DNA of 64,000 nt, taken from assembly GCF_001262605.1 (NCBI RefSeq), contig NZ_LGTC01000001.1, positions 2,796,001-2,860,000 on the forward strand. Direction: 5' to 3'. The notes under the pieces were generated by a model. That model saw only the letters and a program-made list of their open reading frames with translations. It made no database searches and was not told the origin of the DNA. The stretch is from Pseudobacteroides cellulosolvens ATCC 35603 = DSM 2933. Its GTDB lineage: Bacteria; Bacillota; Clostridia; Acetivibrionales; DSM-2933. The translations under genes and the position numbers were made by a program. Below are positions 19,427 through 29,281 of this stretch, one piece after another. Position 1 is the first letter of the stretch, and every line of letters begins with the position of its first letter.

Positions 19427-19505
19427 TGTTGTGGTCAGAAATTATTATATATATTAAAAGTTTAATATGGCATATATGCAAATCTCGCTGACAACAGCAT
19501 TTTTA
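19427..19505 (+). promoter_or_regulatory. Structured 5' leader of dapF, possible attenuator
   Basis: An outer imperfect stem pairs TGTTGTGGTCAG (19427-19438) with CTGACAACAGCA (19488-19499) and is followed by TTTTT. Inside it is a perfect hairpin ATATTAAA/TTTAATAT (19452-19469). I see no match to the lysine riboswitch core. Inference from base pairing only. Confidence 0.4.
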
Positions 19506-19533
19506 AATAAATATTATGCACCGGAGGTTTAGT

Positions 19534-20367
19534 ATGAAATTTACAAAAATGCATGGAATCGGAAACGATTATATTTATGTTAATTGTTTGGAGGAAACAA
19601 TAGAAAATCCCTCAGAAGTCTCAAAAAAAATAAGCGACAGGCACTTCGGCATAGGATCGGACGGCCTGGTAATGATATTACCGTCTTTGACAGCAGATTT
19701 TACAATGAGGATGTTTAACTCGGACGGTTCAGAGTCTGAAATGTGCGGCAATGCCATCAGATGTGTGGGGAAATTTGTATATGATAACAAGTTGACCGAT
19801 AAAACCACAATATCTATTGAAACACTGGCAGGTATAAAAATTCTTGATATGCAGATAACAGATAATAAAGTAACTCTTGTTAAGGTTGATATGGGTGAAC
19901 CTATATTATCTCCAGAAAAAATACCTGTTGTAAGCAGTAAGGACATTGTTATATCCCAACCTGTTCAGATTGGATCTGACATATATAAAATAACCTGTGT
20001 ATCAATGGGAAATCCCCATGCGGTTACCTATGTGGATGACGTTATAAACTTCCCATTGGAAGAAGTAGGACCAAAAATGGAAACACATAATATTTTCCCA
20101 AGAAAGGTTAATGCGGAGTTTGTTGAGATAATAGACAGAAACACACTAAAAATGCGGGTATGGGAAAGAGGTGCAGGTGAAACTCTTGCGTGCGGAACCG
20201 GTGCCTGTGCTGTTCTTGTAGCATCCTGTCTCAATGGCTTGTGTGAGAGAAAGGCTGTTATTAAGCTTCTTGGCGGTGATCTAATTATTGAGTGGAATGA
20301 AAATGACAATCACGTTTATATGACAGGTCCTGCAACTAAGGTATTTGATGGCGAAATAATTATATAA
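19534..20367 (+). CDS. dapF: Diaminopimelate epimerase
   Basis: The 277-residue enzyme interconverts LL- and meso-diaminopimelate, the wall cross-link precursor and lysine precursor. Both catalytic cysteines are visible: Cys71 in MCGNAIRC and Cys220 in ACGTGACA. The N-terminal [10 protein letters not shown] is typical. I choose ATG 19534 because GGAGG lies six bases upstream; the ATG at 19516 overlaps that site. The gene is followed 50 bases later by dapL, whose product makes its substrate. Confidence 0.97.
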   Translation: MKFTKMHGIGNDYIYVNCLEETIENPSEVSKKISDRHFGIGSDGLVMILPSLTADFTMRMFNSDGSESEMCGNAIRCVGKFVYDNKLTDKTTISIETLAGIKILDMQITDNKVTLVKVDMGEPILSPEKIPVVSSKDIVISQPVQIGSDIYKITCVSMGNPHAVTYVDDVINFPLEEVGPKMETHNIFPRKVNAEFVEIIDRNTLKMRVWERGAGETLACGTGACAVLVASCLNGLCERKAVIKLLGGDLIIEWNENDNHVYMTGPATKVFDGEIII

Positions 20368-20417
20368 AGCAAAATTTATATATTTTAAATATAAAGTAAA
20401 TCTGGAAGGAGATATTT

Positions 20418-21653
20418 ATGGCTTTAGTAAATGAAAATTATTTAAAGTTACCTGGAAGTTACTTGTTTGCAGAAATAGGCAGAAGGGTGGCAAAATTTAA
20501 GAATGATAATCCTGACGCAGATATTATCCGTTTAGGTATTGGGGATGTTACAAGAGCACTTCCTCCGGCAATAATTGAAAGCCTCCATAAAGCAGTTGAC
20601 GAAATGGCTGATTTACAAACATTTAAAGGCTATGGACCTGAACAGGGTTATGATTTTCTTATACAAAAGGTAATTGAATATGATTATACTCCAAGGGGTA
20701 TAAAATTGGACAACGACGAGGTTTTTATAAGTGACGGTTCAAAATGTGATACTGGTAATATTCAGGAAATATTCGGTTTGGACAATATGATCGCTGTTAC
20801 CGACCCTGTTTACCCTGTTTATGTTGACACCAATGTAATGGCGGGTAGAGCTGGAGTTCTCGGCTCAGATGGTAAATTTGACAAGATTACCTATATTCCT
20901 TGTACTGCAGAGAACAAATTCATACCGGAGCTTCCTAAAAACAAAGTAGATATAATATACCTATGCTTCCCTAACAACCCGACAGGTATGACAATACCAA
21001 AATGCGAGCTAAAAAAATGGGTTGATTATGCAAAAGCAAATAAGGCAATCATTCTTTATGATGGTGCATATGAGGCATACATTCAGGAATCTGATATACC
21101 TCACAGCATTTATGAGATTGAAGGTGCTAAGGAAGTTGCAATTGAATTCCGCAGCTTCTCAAAAAATGCAGGTTTTACCGGTACAAGGTGTGCATATACT
21201 GTTGTTCCGAAGGAAGTTATGGCTTACACTAAGGACGGCGAAGCCATACAACTTAATAAGCTGTGGAACAGAAGACAGACAACCAAATTTAATGGTGTAC
21301 CATATATCATCCAAAAGGGAGCTGCTGCTGTATATACTGAAGAAGGCCAAAAACAAATAAAAGCCCTGGTTGATTATTATATGACCAACGCTGCTATAAT
21401 TAGGGAAGGCATAAAATCAATTGGACTGGAAGTCTTTGGCGGTGTAAACGCACCATATATATGGCTTAAAACACCAAACGGCATGGACTCATGGTCTTTC
21501 TTCGATAAACTTCTCACTGAAGCAAATATTGTAGGAACTCCAGGAGTAGGTTTTGGTCCGAGCGGTCAGGGATATTTCAGGCTTACAGCCTTTGGCAGCA
21601 AGGAAAATACAGAAAAAGCCATTGAAAGATTTAAAACCAGATTGAAAATATAA
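20418..21653 (+). CDS. dapL: LL-diaminopimelate aminotransferase
   Basis: This 411-residue PLP enzyme of aminotransferase class I converts tetrahydrodipicolinate directly to LL-DAP, bypassing the succinyl and acetyl branches. The PLP lysine is in [17 protein letters not shown] near residue 250, and FPNNPTG near 190 is the usual cofactor-binding segment. It begins [18 protein letters not shown], characteristic of DapL. AAGGAG precedes the ATG. With dapF it forms a two-gene unit that finishes meso-DAP synthesis, closed by a strong terminator. Confidence 0.97.
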   Translation: MALVNENYLKLPGSYLFAEIGRRVAKFKNDNPDADIIRLGIGDVTRALPPAIIESLHKAVDEMADLQTFKGYGPEQGYDFLIQKVIEYDYTPRGIKLDNDEVFISDGSKCDTGNIQEIFGLDNMIAVTDPVYPVYVDTNVMAGRAGVLGSDGKFDKITYIPCTAENKFIPELPKNKVDIIYLCFPNNPTGMTIPKCELKKWVDYAKANKAIILYDGAYEAYIQESDIPHSIYEIEGAKEVAIEFRSFSKNAGFTGTRCAYTVVPKEVMAYTKDGEAIQLNKLWNRRQTTKFNGVPYIIQKGAAAVYTEEGQKQIKALVDYYMTNAAIIREGIKSIGLEVFGGVNAPYIWLKTPNGMDSWSFFDKLLTEANIVGTPGVGFGPSGQGYFRLTAFGSKENTEKAIERFKTRLKI

Positions 21654-21721
21654 TTAATAATTTATTATAAGATTAATCACTGTTAATATAAATAGCATAT
21701 ATTGACCACTTGTTTATTCCC

Positions 21722-21777
21722 ATATAACATACAAGTGACTTGAAGCTTTAGTCACTTGTGTGTTATATTTTATTTTA
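21722..21777 (+). terminator. Rho-independent terminator after dapL
   Basis: Stem ATATAACATACAAGTGACT (21722-21740) with AGTCACTTGTGTGTTATAT (21750-21768), one mismatch or so, loop of nine, then TTTATTTT. Confidence 0.9.
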
Positions 21778-21890
21778 GGCATATTTAAAGATCGCTGTCA
21801 TTATACAATAATTATGCCGATATAATTTAAAGATTAAAAGTGATTGAACTTTTGAGCCATATTAAAAGCCATTTTATGGAGGTAAGTCTA

Positions 21891-22828
21891 ATGGACCCTT
21901 TTTCACACGCTGTCATCGGTACTGCTTTATCAAAGGCAGTGGGTTATGGTATTAATTTTTCAGCACCAGAAAACATAGGACTGGTAGTAGGTTCTGTCTT
22001 CCCTGATATAGACATCGTTTTAAAAAAGTGGGGTAATTATGTATATTTAAAAAATCACCGAGCTGCAACACACTCAATAATAGGCCTTATAATATCGTCA
22101 TTATTTATTTCCGTAGCACTAAGGTTAATTTATCCGGCTTCAAGCTTTCTTAGTATTTTTCTGTGCTCCATGATAGGCTGTTTGTCCCACACAGTTTCCG
22201 ACATATTAAACTCCTATGGTGCAAAATTCCTCTGGCCCTTTTATAAGAGGAAATTAGCATTAAATCTTATAGTAATTATTAATCCTTTGGTAATACTTTT
22301 CCTTTTAGGGTATATATTCGGCAACAGCAGTACGGGTTTATTATCCATTCTTATATTGGGATTGTATCTACTACTGAGGTTGTTATATAAACTACTTATA
22401 AAAGATGAACTTAAAAAGGCTTATCCATCTATGAGAATTACAGCAGTCATACCTTCAATGCTGGCTACCTTCAGATGGCATTTTGTTTTGGAGGATAAGG
22501 AAGTGTTACTTGTTGGAGAAAAGAATATATTGAATGGAAAATAAATATTATAGAAAAATTCTCTAAACTTCATTATAATAAAATTGACAAGGCCTTAAAT
22601 TCGACATTAGGCAGGTTTTTTACGGATTTTACTCCTGTTTTTCATGTATCGGCCGAATCAATTGGAGAAATAAACCGCTATACATTTACCGACCTTAGGT
22701 ATTATTATAGAAATAATTTCTATCATCATGGTGTGCTTGAAATGGACAAGGAGGATTCAATTGTAAAATCATCATTTAAGCCATATACAATGAACAAGGA
22801 AAATAAAATTCCGGAAAGTCTTCAATGA
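21891..22828 (+). CDS. Membrane-bound metal-dependent hydrolase, YdjM/DUF457 family (frameshifted in this sequence)
   Basis: The frame stops at 22544 as written. Adding one A to the run at 22538-22541 carries it on to TGA at 22828, giving 312 residues; the added tail (EKFSKLHYNKIDKAL, TLGRFFTDFTPVFHV) is the normal C-terminus of this family. Metal-ligand motifs: HAVIG at residue 6, FPDID near 45, HRAATHS near 60 and HTVSDILNSYG near 105, between four or so membrane segments. The family resembles phospholipase C-type zinc proteins; its substrate is not established. ATG 21891 follows GGAGG; the frame from 21840 has no site. Confidence 0.88.
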
Positions 22829-22891
22829 TTCACTAATCCGGTAATAGAGCATTATTATAATATTAAGCATAAAGTAAAAGGTGAGGTTTTT

Positions 22892-23191
22892 ATGTCTGAC
22901 AAAGTAATATCTAAAGAGGATATTAAAAACTTAATTAAAAAACCAAACATGTATCGAGTTATTCTATTGAATGATGACTACACTACAATGGAATTTGTGA
23001 TAAATGTTTTAATGGTAGTTTTTCATAAAAGTATTACAGAAGCAACCCTAATTATGTTGGATGTCCATAAAAAGGGTAAAGGCATTGTTGGCTTGTATAC
23101 CTATGACATTGCATTAACTAAGATAAATCAGGTTGAAAGTATGGCAGCAGAATCAGGATATCCGCTAAAATCTATTATGGAAAAAGAATAA
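22892..23191 (+). CDS. clpS: ATP-dependent Clp protease adaptor ClpS
   Basis: The 99-residue protein has the ClpS core: YRVILLNDDYTTMEFV around residues 21-36, the substrate pocket with NDDYT, and VHKKGKGIVGLYTYDIA. ClpS binds N-terminal Leu, Phe, Tyr and Trp residues and hands these proteins to ClpA. AAAGGTGAGG precedes the ATG. It is the first of clpS-clpA-aat, with gaps of 47 and 1 bases. ClpS is widespread in Proteobacteria and Cyanobacteria but unusual in Firmicutes, where Bacillus lacks it. Confidence 0.95.
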   Translation: MSDKVISKEDIKNLIKKPNMYRVILLNDDYTTMEFVINVLMVVFHKSITEATLIMLDVHKKGKGIVGLYTYDIALTKINQVESMAAESGYPLKSIMEKE

Positions 23192-23238
23192 GGTATAAAA
23201 AACTTTAACATTTACGACCTAGATAATAGGAGGTTAAA

Positions 23239-25514
23239 ATGAATTTGGACAATATCGCTGATAAAATAATCTACGCGGCATATAATGAAGCAAAATTTAG
23301 AAATCATGAGTATTTTACTCCTGAACATATATTATACTCTTCACTGTTTTTTGAAGAAGGAAAAGATATCATTTTAAATTGTGGCGGAGACATTGAAGGT
23401 ATAAAGAACGACCTTGACAGATTTTTCAAGGATAATATGGATGCCATTGATAATGCAGAACCTGCAGCTTCTGATGGGGTTAACTCTGTCATAAATAACG
23501 CAGCGTTCCATATGGTATCATCCGGCAAGGATCTTATAAAAATAGGCGATATTTATGCCTCGATTTTAGATCTGGAGGAGTCCTTTTCTCATTATATTCT
23601 GGAAAAAAACGGAGTAACAAGGCTAAATGTACTGCGTTATATTTCCCATGGTGATTCCGATATGGATTCGGATTCTGAAGAATTTATAGAGGAAATGGAA
23701 GAAGAAATAGAAGAGGAAATGGGGTATTCTGATACCGATGATAAACCCAAAAAACAGAAATTCCTTGAAAAGTATACCGTAAACCTGATTGAAAAGGCTA
23801 AAAACGGTGATATAGATCCCCTTATCGGAAGGAAGGATATCATACAGAGAACTATTCAGGTTCTTGCAAGAAGAATTAAAAACAACCCTGTGCATGTAGG
23901 TGATCCGGGTGTTGGTAAAACAGCAGTTACCGAAGGCCTTGCCAGCATGATATATAATGGAGAGGTTCCTAAATCTCTTAAGGACAGCAACATTTATTCT
24001 CTTGATATGGGTTCATTGCTTGCAGGAACCAAATACAGAGGGGATTTTGAAGAACGAATTAAAAAGTTTTAAATGAAATTGAAGAGCTAGGCAATGCTAT
24101 TGTATATATTGATGAAATTCATAATGTAGTTGGAGCAGGATCTGTTTCAGGTTCAATGGATGCATCAAACATATTAAAGCCCTTTCTTACCTCGGGAAAG
24201 ATGAGATTTATAGGCTCAACCACCTATGAAGAGTATAAAAAGTATTTCGACAAGGACAGGGCATTATCAAGAAGATTTCAAAAAATTGAGATACTTGAAC
24301 CATCCATTGACGAAACTAAACTTATATTAAATGGATTAAAGGAAAAATACGAAGGCTTCCATAGCGTTAAATACACAGATGAAGCCATAAACTTAGCTGC
24401 AGAATTGTCTGCAAAATATATTAATGACAGGTATCTGCCTGACAAAGCTATTGACCTCATTGATGAATCCGGTGCTTATGCCAGATTGACCGGAAATGAA
24501 GATGAAGAAATATTAATTACAGGTAAGGACATTGAGAGAACACTTTCCCAAATTGCCAAAATACCCGAGCAAAGTATTTCAGGTAATGAAATCTCAAAAC
24601 TTAAAGACCTTGAGATGAACCTTAAATCAAATATATTTGGACAGGATCATGCTATTGAAACAGTTGTCAGGGCTATAAAAATGTCTAGGGCCGGGTTTCT
24701 TGAGGGAGAAAAGCCTGTTGCTTCACTACTTTTTGTCGGTCCTACAGGTGTCGGTAAAACAGAAATATCAAAACAACTGGCTAATTCAATGGGCATACCT
24801 CTTGTCCGTTTTGACATGAGTGAATACCAGGAGAAGCACACAGTAGCAAGGCTCATTGGTGCACCTCCCGGATATGTAGGCTATGAAGAGGGCGGCCTAT
24901 TGACAGACTCTATAAGGAAAACACCATATTGTGTATTGCTCCTTGATGAAATAGAAAAGGCTCATCCCGACATTTATAATGTGCTTTTGCAGATTATGGA
25001 TTATTCAACTTTAACAGATAATACCGGAAAAAAAGCTGATTTTAGGAATGTTATCATCATAATGACGTCCAATGCAGGGGCAAGAGAAGTTGGAAAAGCA
25101 TTGATCGGCTTTGAAAACAAGCAGGTTGATAAAAGCTCTATTACAAAAGAGGTTGAACGCACTTTCTTACCTGAATTCAGAAACAGGCTTGATGAAATAG
25201 TCGTGTTTAATCATATCAATGAAGAAATGGCTTCTCTGATTGCAAGAAAGGCAATGCGTGATTTTGAAGCAAAGCTCATTTCAAAGAATATTAGCCTTAA
25301 GGTAACTGAAGGCTGCTATAAATGGCTCTCTAATAAAGGCCTTTCATCAATTTTCGGTGCAAGGGAAATATTAAGAGTGGTTCAGGATAAGGTTAAGACA
25401 CTGCTCGTAGATGAAGTACTTTTTGGAAAGCTTAGTAACGGCGGTACTGCTGTCATAGATGTAAAAAATAATGAAATTTTTATAACATATAAACATACGA
25501 AAAGGAAGACCTAA
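23239..25514 (+). CDS. clpA: ATP-dependent Clp protease ATP-binding subunit ClpA (frameshifted in this sequence)
   Basis: The frame ends at 24072 in RIKKF as written; one more A in the run at 24061-24065 gives [13 protein letters not shown] and runs on to 25514, a 758-residue protein of normal ClpA size. It has an N-terminal Clp repeat domain (1-145), an acidic linker, a first AAA+ domain with Walker A GDPGVGKT (221-228) and [12 protein letters not shown], and a second AAA+ domain with GPTGVGKTE and [12 protein letters not shown]. There is no ClpB/ClpC-type middle domain. ClpA unfolds N-degron substrates for ClpP. AGGAGG precedes the ATG. clpP is not in this window. Confidence 0.93.
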
Positions 25515-25515
25515 A

Positions 25516-26184
25516 ATGCCAGTTTATCTACTATCAAATAAACTTGTTTTTCCACATCCTTCACTATCAAACGAAGACGGTTTGCTAGCAGTTGGAGGTG
25601 ACTTATCATGTGAAAGGCTTTGTCTTGCTTATGAAAACGGCATATTTCCATGGTATTCCGAAAAGCCGGTGTTGTGGTGGTCTCCCGATCCACGTTTTGT
25701 ACTTTTTCCAAAGGACCTCAAAGTATCGAAGTCCATGAAAAAATTCCTAAAAAAAGGCTATTACAAAGTAACCTTTGACACATGCTTTAAAGATGTTATT
25801 ACAAACTGCGGATATACACGCAAGGATGACACTTGGATCGACAATGATATGATTGAAAGCTATTGTACCCTGCATAAGCTTGGAATAGCTCATTCAGTCG
25901 AAACCTGGTACGAAGATAAGCTTGTAGGCGGTTTATACGGATTATCAATGGGAAGTTGTTTCTTTGGTGAATCCATGTTCTCAATTATGGATAATGCTTC
26001 TAAAACAGCCTTTATAAAGTTAATTGAAACAATCAATTTTTCTTTAATTGATTGTCAAATATATTCACAGCATTTAGAATCATTAGGTGCAATTAATATA
26101 AAAAGATCTGAATTTTTGGAACTCCTTGCCCAAGGCCTTGAAGAAACATCGAAAATAGGCAGCTGGAGCCATCTTAGCAATTAA
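25516..26184 (+). CDS. aat: Leucyl/phenylalanyl-tRNA-protein transferase
   Basis: The 222-residue enzyme adds Leu or Phe from charged tRNA to proteins with N-terminal Arg or Lys, making them ClpS ligands. The family signature is clear: [10 protein letters not shown] near residue 22, YENGIFPWY near 38, [12 protein letters not shown] near 55, [18 protein letters not shown] near 140 and the QHLESLGA segment near 193. Its ATG lies one base past the clpA stop, so translation is coupled. Its place next to clpS and clpA makes a complete N-degron module. Confidence 0.97.
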   Translation: MPVYLLSNKLVFPHPSLSNEDGLLAVGGDLSCERLCLAYENGIFPWYSEKPVLWWSPDPRFVLFPKDLKVSKSMKKFLKKGYYKVTFDTCFKDVITNCGYTRKDDTWIDNDMIESYCTLHKLGIAHSVETWYEDKLVGGLYGLSMGSCFFGESMFSIMDNASKTAFIKLIETINFSLIDCQIYSQHLESLGAINIKRSEFLELLAQGLEETSKIGSWSHLSN

Positions 26185-26198
26185 AATCAAACGTCAAA

Positions 26199-26235
26199 AA
26201 GGGATGCACCCAAGAAGAGTTTTGCTGCATCCCTT
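26199..26235. terminator. Bidirectional terminator between aat and gerM
   Basis: Stem AAGGGATGCA (26199-26208) with TGCATCCCTT (26226-26235). On the minus strand it is followed by TTTTTGAC, serving gerM; on the plus strand by an AT-rich stretch, serving aat. Confidence 0.85.
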
Positions 26236-26241
26236 AATATA

Positions 26242-27195
26242 TTATTCTAAAATCGTACCATCGGAATCCACAGTAATATTTGACATATCACTGCTAAAGC
26301 TTTGATCTGACTCCTCCATATCAAGTCCTGAACCAGACTTTTTAGAATTATTCTCCTTACTTGAATCTTTGCTTGATTTATCTTTAACAGATTTATCTTT
26401 ATCAGAATTATCCTTATTTGAATTGTCTTTATCCTTATTCGGGTCATTTTTACTTGTTTCGGATTTATTCTGGTTATCTTTATCTTTTTCTGGATCATTA
26501 TTGTCTAATTTATCTTTGTCAGCAATGCTATCATTATCTGAAGAGGATGCTCCCAAATCGCTGGAACTTTCTGCAGTTTCTGAATCAGATGTAACCTCAT
26601 TGCTTATAATTGATACATTTCTCGGAAAAGCTGCATCAAACTTAAAGAATCCCTTATATGTCTCACACACTTTACCATTAATTAAAAATTTAACCTCTTG
26701 GATATCTTTTATCTCTGTCAATGAATTAACAATTGAATAAATTGTCAGCCTCTCAGCTTCCTTTCCGCCTGGATGTTTATCGACAAAATCCTTGGATAGA
26801 TTAACAGTAGCTACTCCTGATTTAATAGGCACACTGCTTTTTATCAGTTTTGTATCTTCAGGTATGGTAGCTTTTAATCCCTTTTTGGTAGGTCCATTGA
26901 TAAGCTCTTTAACAACAATACCAGCCAGATTATTTACACTTTTTTTGGCTTCACTAATTGGAATATGTCTTACTTCAAGCTTTAGCTTGGAACTGTCTTC
27001 ATTTGCAAAATACAGGTGAATGGGTACTTTATCGGAAAGTTTTTTCGCTTCTTCCTCACCTATAGCAACACTGCTTGCAGGCTGTAATTCATCAGACCCA
27101 TCCTTTTCAATTCCAAGCTTCTGTAAAATACCACACCCAACAAACACTGATACAATAAATAAACAGCATATGATGATACTTAACGTTTTTCGCAC
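26242..27195 (-). CDS. GerM-domain (GerMN) lipoprotein
   Basis: The 317-residue protein has a lipoprotein signal peptide with lipobox FVGCG, so it is anchored outside the membrane by Cys21. Residues about 55-200 form one GerMN domain (VPIHLYFANED, VVKELINGPT, VNLSKDFVDKHPGG, SIVNSLTEI). Residues 215-310 are a low-complexity tail of Asp, Lys, Asn and Ser with repeated SDKDK-type units. GerM-type domains occur in spore germination and sporulation proteins and in wall-associated lipoproteins. GTG start with GAGG upstream. It is a single gene closed by its own terminator. Function in this organism is inferred from the domain only. Confidence 0.88.
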   Translation of the reverse strand: MRKTLSIIICCLFIVSVFVGCGILQKLGIEKDGSDELQPASSVAIGEEEAKKLSDKVPIHLYFANEDSSKLKLEVRHIPISEAKKSVNNLAGIVVKELINGPTKKGLKATIPEDTKLIKSSVPIKSGVATVNLSKDFVDKHPGGKEAERLTIYSIVNSLTEIKDIQEVKFLINGKVCETYKGFFKFDAAFPRNVSIISNEVTSDSETAESSSDLGASSSDNDSIADKDKLDNNDPEKDKDNQNKSETSKNDPNKDKDNSNKDNSDKDKSVKDKSSKDSSKENNSKKSGSGLDMEESDQSFSSDMSNITVDSDGTILE

Positions 27196-27291
27196 TGTCC
27201 GGCACCTCGCAAATTATTCTTTATAGAATATTTCTATGCCGACCATTCTTGTGATATTCATTTAGGAATAACTAAATTTATTAATCATACC

Positions 27292-27975
27292 TTAATACAG
27301 ACTTTTATCTTGCTTATCAACACCTGTAAGTATCTGTTCTGTGGAACTTGTACCTAATCTATGGCACCCCAACTCAATAAATCCAATTGCCTGATCCAGT
27401 GTTTTTATACCTCCAGAAGCTTTAACCTTAATATGAGGCCCTACAACATTCTTCATCAGAACAATATCATTTGGTGCTGCCCCACTGCCGTTAAATCCGG
27501 TTGATGTCTTCACATAATCGCTTCCTGCTTCCTCTGAAAGCCTGCAGGCAATTTTTTTATTCTCATCGTCAAGCAATGAGGTTTCAATTATTACTTTTAA
27601 AATTACATTTTTTGAATGTGCCGCCTTTGCCACCGCTTCAATATCATTTTTGACATAAATGTAATCACCTGATAGAAGCTTTCCGATATTTATTACCATG
27701 TCAAGCTCTAAAGCACCATGTTCAATAGCCTCAAAAGCTTCAGCCACCTTACATGCCGTTGTTGTTCCACCATGCGGAAAACCGATAACCGTGCTTACCA
27801 TTACATCTGAACCTTTTAGAAAGCTATGTGCCAGCTTAACATGGCACGGCTTCACACATACAGACGCTACATCAAATCTCAATGCAATATTACATTCTCT
27901 CTCTACATCAGCATCTGTAGCATCTGGCTTTAATACTGCATGATCAATTGTTTTAGCAATTAATTTATTATCCAA
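27292..27975 (-). CDS. deoC: Deoxyribose-phosphate aldolase
   Basis: The 227-residue class I aldolase splits 2-deoxyribose-5-phosphate into glyceraldehyde-3-phosphate and acetaldehyde. Motifs: IDHAVLKPDAT at the N-terminus, VIGFPHGG near 60, ELDMVINIG near 85, the VKTSTGF segment near 152 bearing the Schiff-base lysine, and KASGGI near 180 bearing the second lysine. The start is TTG after CGGAGG. It lies 43 bases downstream of a small ArsR-type regulator, probably in one transcript. Confidence 0.95.
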   Translation of the reverse strand: MDNKLIAKTIDHAVLKPDATDADVERECNIALRFDVASVCVKPCHVKLAHSFLKGSDVMVSTVIGFPHGGTTTACKVAEAFEAIEHGALELDMVINIGKLLSGDYIYVKNDIEAVAKAAHSKNVILKVIIETSLLDDENKKIACRLSEEAGSDYVKTSTGFNGSGAAPNDIVLMKNVVGPHIKVKASGGIKTLDQAIGFIELGCHRLGTSSTEQILTGVDKQDKSLY

Positions 27976-28018
27976 GATTCAACCTCCGTTTAATCATTAT
28001 ATCTAAATTAAGTCATTC

Positions 28019-28312
28019 CTAATCACAAATATCTTTAGAGGAATTAAATAGAATATTAATGATGTCCACCACTTCATCATCTACAACTTTATAACAGACC
28101 TCCAACCCATTTCTTTTTCCTTCAATTATTCCAGCTGTTCTTAACTTAGCAATATGTTGAGAAACTGTAGACTGAGGCAAACCAAGGCATTCCTGAATCT
28201 TTGTAACATTGCAATTGTTTCCAATCAGCCCTTTAACGATGCATAACCTCTGAGGATGAGAAATGACTTTTAACTTTTCAGCTTTTTCTTCATATTTTTT
28301 TAAATCTTCCAC
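28019..28312 (-). CDS. ArsR/SmtB-family transcriptional regulator
   Basis: The 97-residue protein is a winged helix-turn-helix of ArsR type: SHPQRLCIVKGL (helix 2), NVTKIQECLGLPQSTVSQHIAKLRTAG (recognition region about 35-60), then the wing IEGKRNGLEVCYKV. Cysteines lie near residues 22, 32, 40 and 71, and one ends near DICD, but no classical CVC metal site is seen, so the inducer may be redox or a metabolite. GTG start after CGGAGG. It precedes deoC and probably regulates that transcript. Confidence 0.88.
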   Translation of the reverse strand: MEDLKKYEEKAEKLKVISHPQRLCIVKGLIGNNCNVTKIQECLGLPQSTVSQHIAKLRTAGIIEGKRNGLEVCYKVVDDEVVDIINILFNSSKDICD

Positions 28313-28397
28313 ACCACTAACCTCCGTTTAGAAATAATATTCCAACGGATAGTATTATACCATAACATTTACCATCAGCATAGTTTATCCATGGATT

Positions 28398-28928
28398 TCA
28401 AATAGCTTTTGTATATTTGTCTGCAAAATGGCTTGCACAATAACTATCAGGCTTGATTTTCGGAACAAAGTCCAACCCCTTAACCATTCCCACCATCTCA
28501 TTAATCAATGATTTCGTCTTTCCCCGAGTACCGATATCTATATGGAATTCAAACGAAACATTATCACTTCCAACCGCTTTTCTAATGTTTTGAATCTTTT
28601 CTTCATTAAACATATACGCCAACTGCAAAGTTAAACATGTTTCCAAGTATATTTTCTCTCTTAAATTAGTAATAGCTCTCGGATATTCAGTTTTGTGCAG
28701 AAAGCCGGTTGCACCCCTTCCTACTCTGTGAACATGAACACAAGACACAAATACCGTATGACTTCCAACCTGCGAGTCTGTACCGATAGAAATTTTATAC
28801 AAGCTATTTATGTCCGACTTTATAAAATTGATTATGCTTTCGTATACCTGGTTAAAATTTAGATAGTCACTGTTTAATCCCCTAAAAACCGTTTTGTCAT
28901 CAATTATTAGTAAATCCTCATGCAACAC
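28398..28928 (-). CDS. YkuK-like ribonuclease H-fold protein (DUF458)
   Basis: The 176-residue protein has IGTDSQVG near residue 48, HVHRVGRGATGF near 66, and HIDIGTRGKTKSLINEMVG near 130, the pattern of the YkuK/DUF458 family with an RNase H-like fold. Members occur in spore-forming Firmicutes; their role is not settled. GTG start after GGAGGG, with a TTG next to it as an alternative. It lies 86 bases upstream of the arsR-deoC pair on the same strand. Confidence 0.8.
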   Translation of the reverse strand: MLHEDLLIIDDKTVFRGLNSDYLNFNQVYESIINFIKSDINSLYKISIGTDSQVGSHTVFVSCVHVHRVGRGATGFLHKTEYPRAITNLREKIYLETCLTLQLAYMFNEEKIQNIRKAVGSDNVSFEFHIDIGTRGKTKSLINEMVGMVKGLDFVPKIKPDSYCASHFADKYTKAI

Positions 28929-28970
28929 GTGGAATATCCCTCCTTTATATCAAGGCTTAACCAAATTATT

Positions 28971-29003
28971 AAAGCTCTGTGAAATTTAATCACAGAGCCT
29001 TTT
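28971..29003 (-). terminator. Terminator downstream of the thioredoxin-reductase-like gene
   Basis: Stem AAAGCTCTGTGA / TCACAGAGCCTTT with a short AT loop. On the minus strand it is followed by TTTAATAATTT. Confidence 0.75.
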
Positions 29004-29192
29004 ATACAGATTTAAATAAATGCTTGTATACAAAACAGCACTAAAGTACAAATTGATTTTTTGTAGTCTTTTTCCTCAAACTTCATACCAATCAACTCCG
29101 AGGAGATTTAATTGAAATACTACCCAATGTAAAACTCAATAAAACTTTTTATATATAAGATAATATTATCATAGCAATAATCCAATCTCAAG

Positions 29193-29275
29193 AACAAAAT
29201 CAGGAAATGATTTTGCAACCTTAATCGTTGTCGTGGGAAGTTTTGGTGTAGAATACACCTTAATTTCCTAGACAT
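29193..29275 (+). repeat. Family 3 dispersed repeat, copy a
   Basis: About 83 bases starting AACAAAATC, with GATTTTGCAACCTT, GTAGAATACACC and TTTCCTAGACAT in that order. Other copies: 59999-60083, 60131-60210, 61746-61838. Confidence 0.82.
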
Positions 29276-29281
29276 ACAAAA

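Larger units (their letters stand above)
19207..19533. other. Intergenic region with dapF promoter and structured leader
   Basis: The 327 bases between divergent corA and dapF. They contain a strong promoter facing dapF (19359-19386) and a leader of about 140 bases with two nested hairpins (see separate entries). Confidence 0.6.
28929..29281. other. Intergenic region with terminator and family 3 repeat
   Basis: The 353 bases between the thioredoxin-reductase-like gene and the YkuK-like gene contain a terminator (28971-29003) and a complete family 3 repeat (29193-29275). No gene is seen. Confidence 0.6.

Noticed and set aside
19393..19533. Lysine riboswitch before dapF
   Set aside because: The leader is about 140 bases and I could not find the conserved core of the lysine riboswitch. 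Only simple hairpins are visible.
26247..26740. Alternative frames over the gerM tail
   Set aside because: Low-complexity Asp/Lys/Ser codons give open readings in other frames; none has a binding site.
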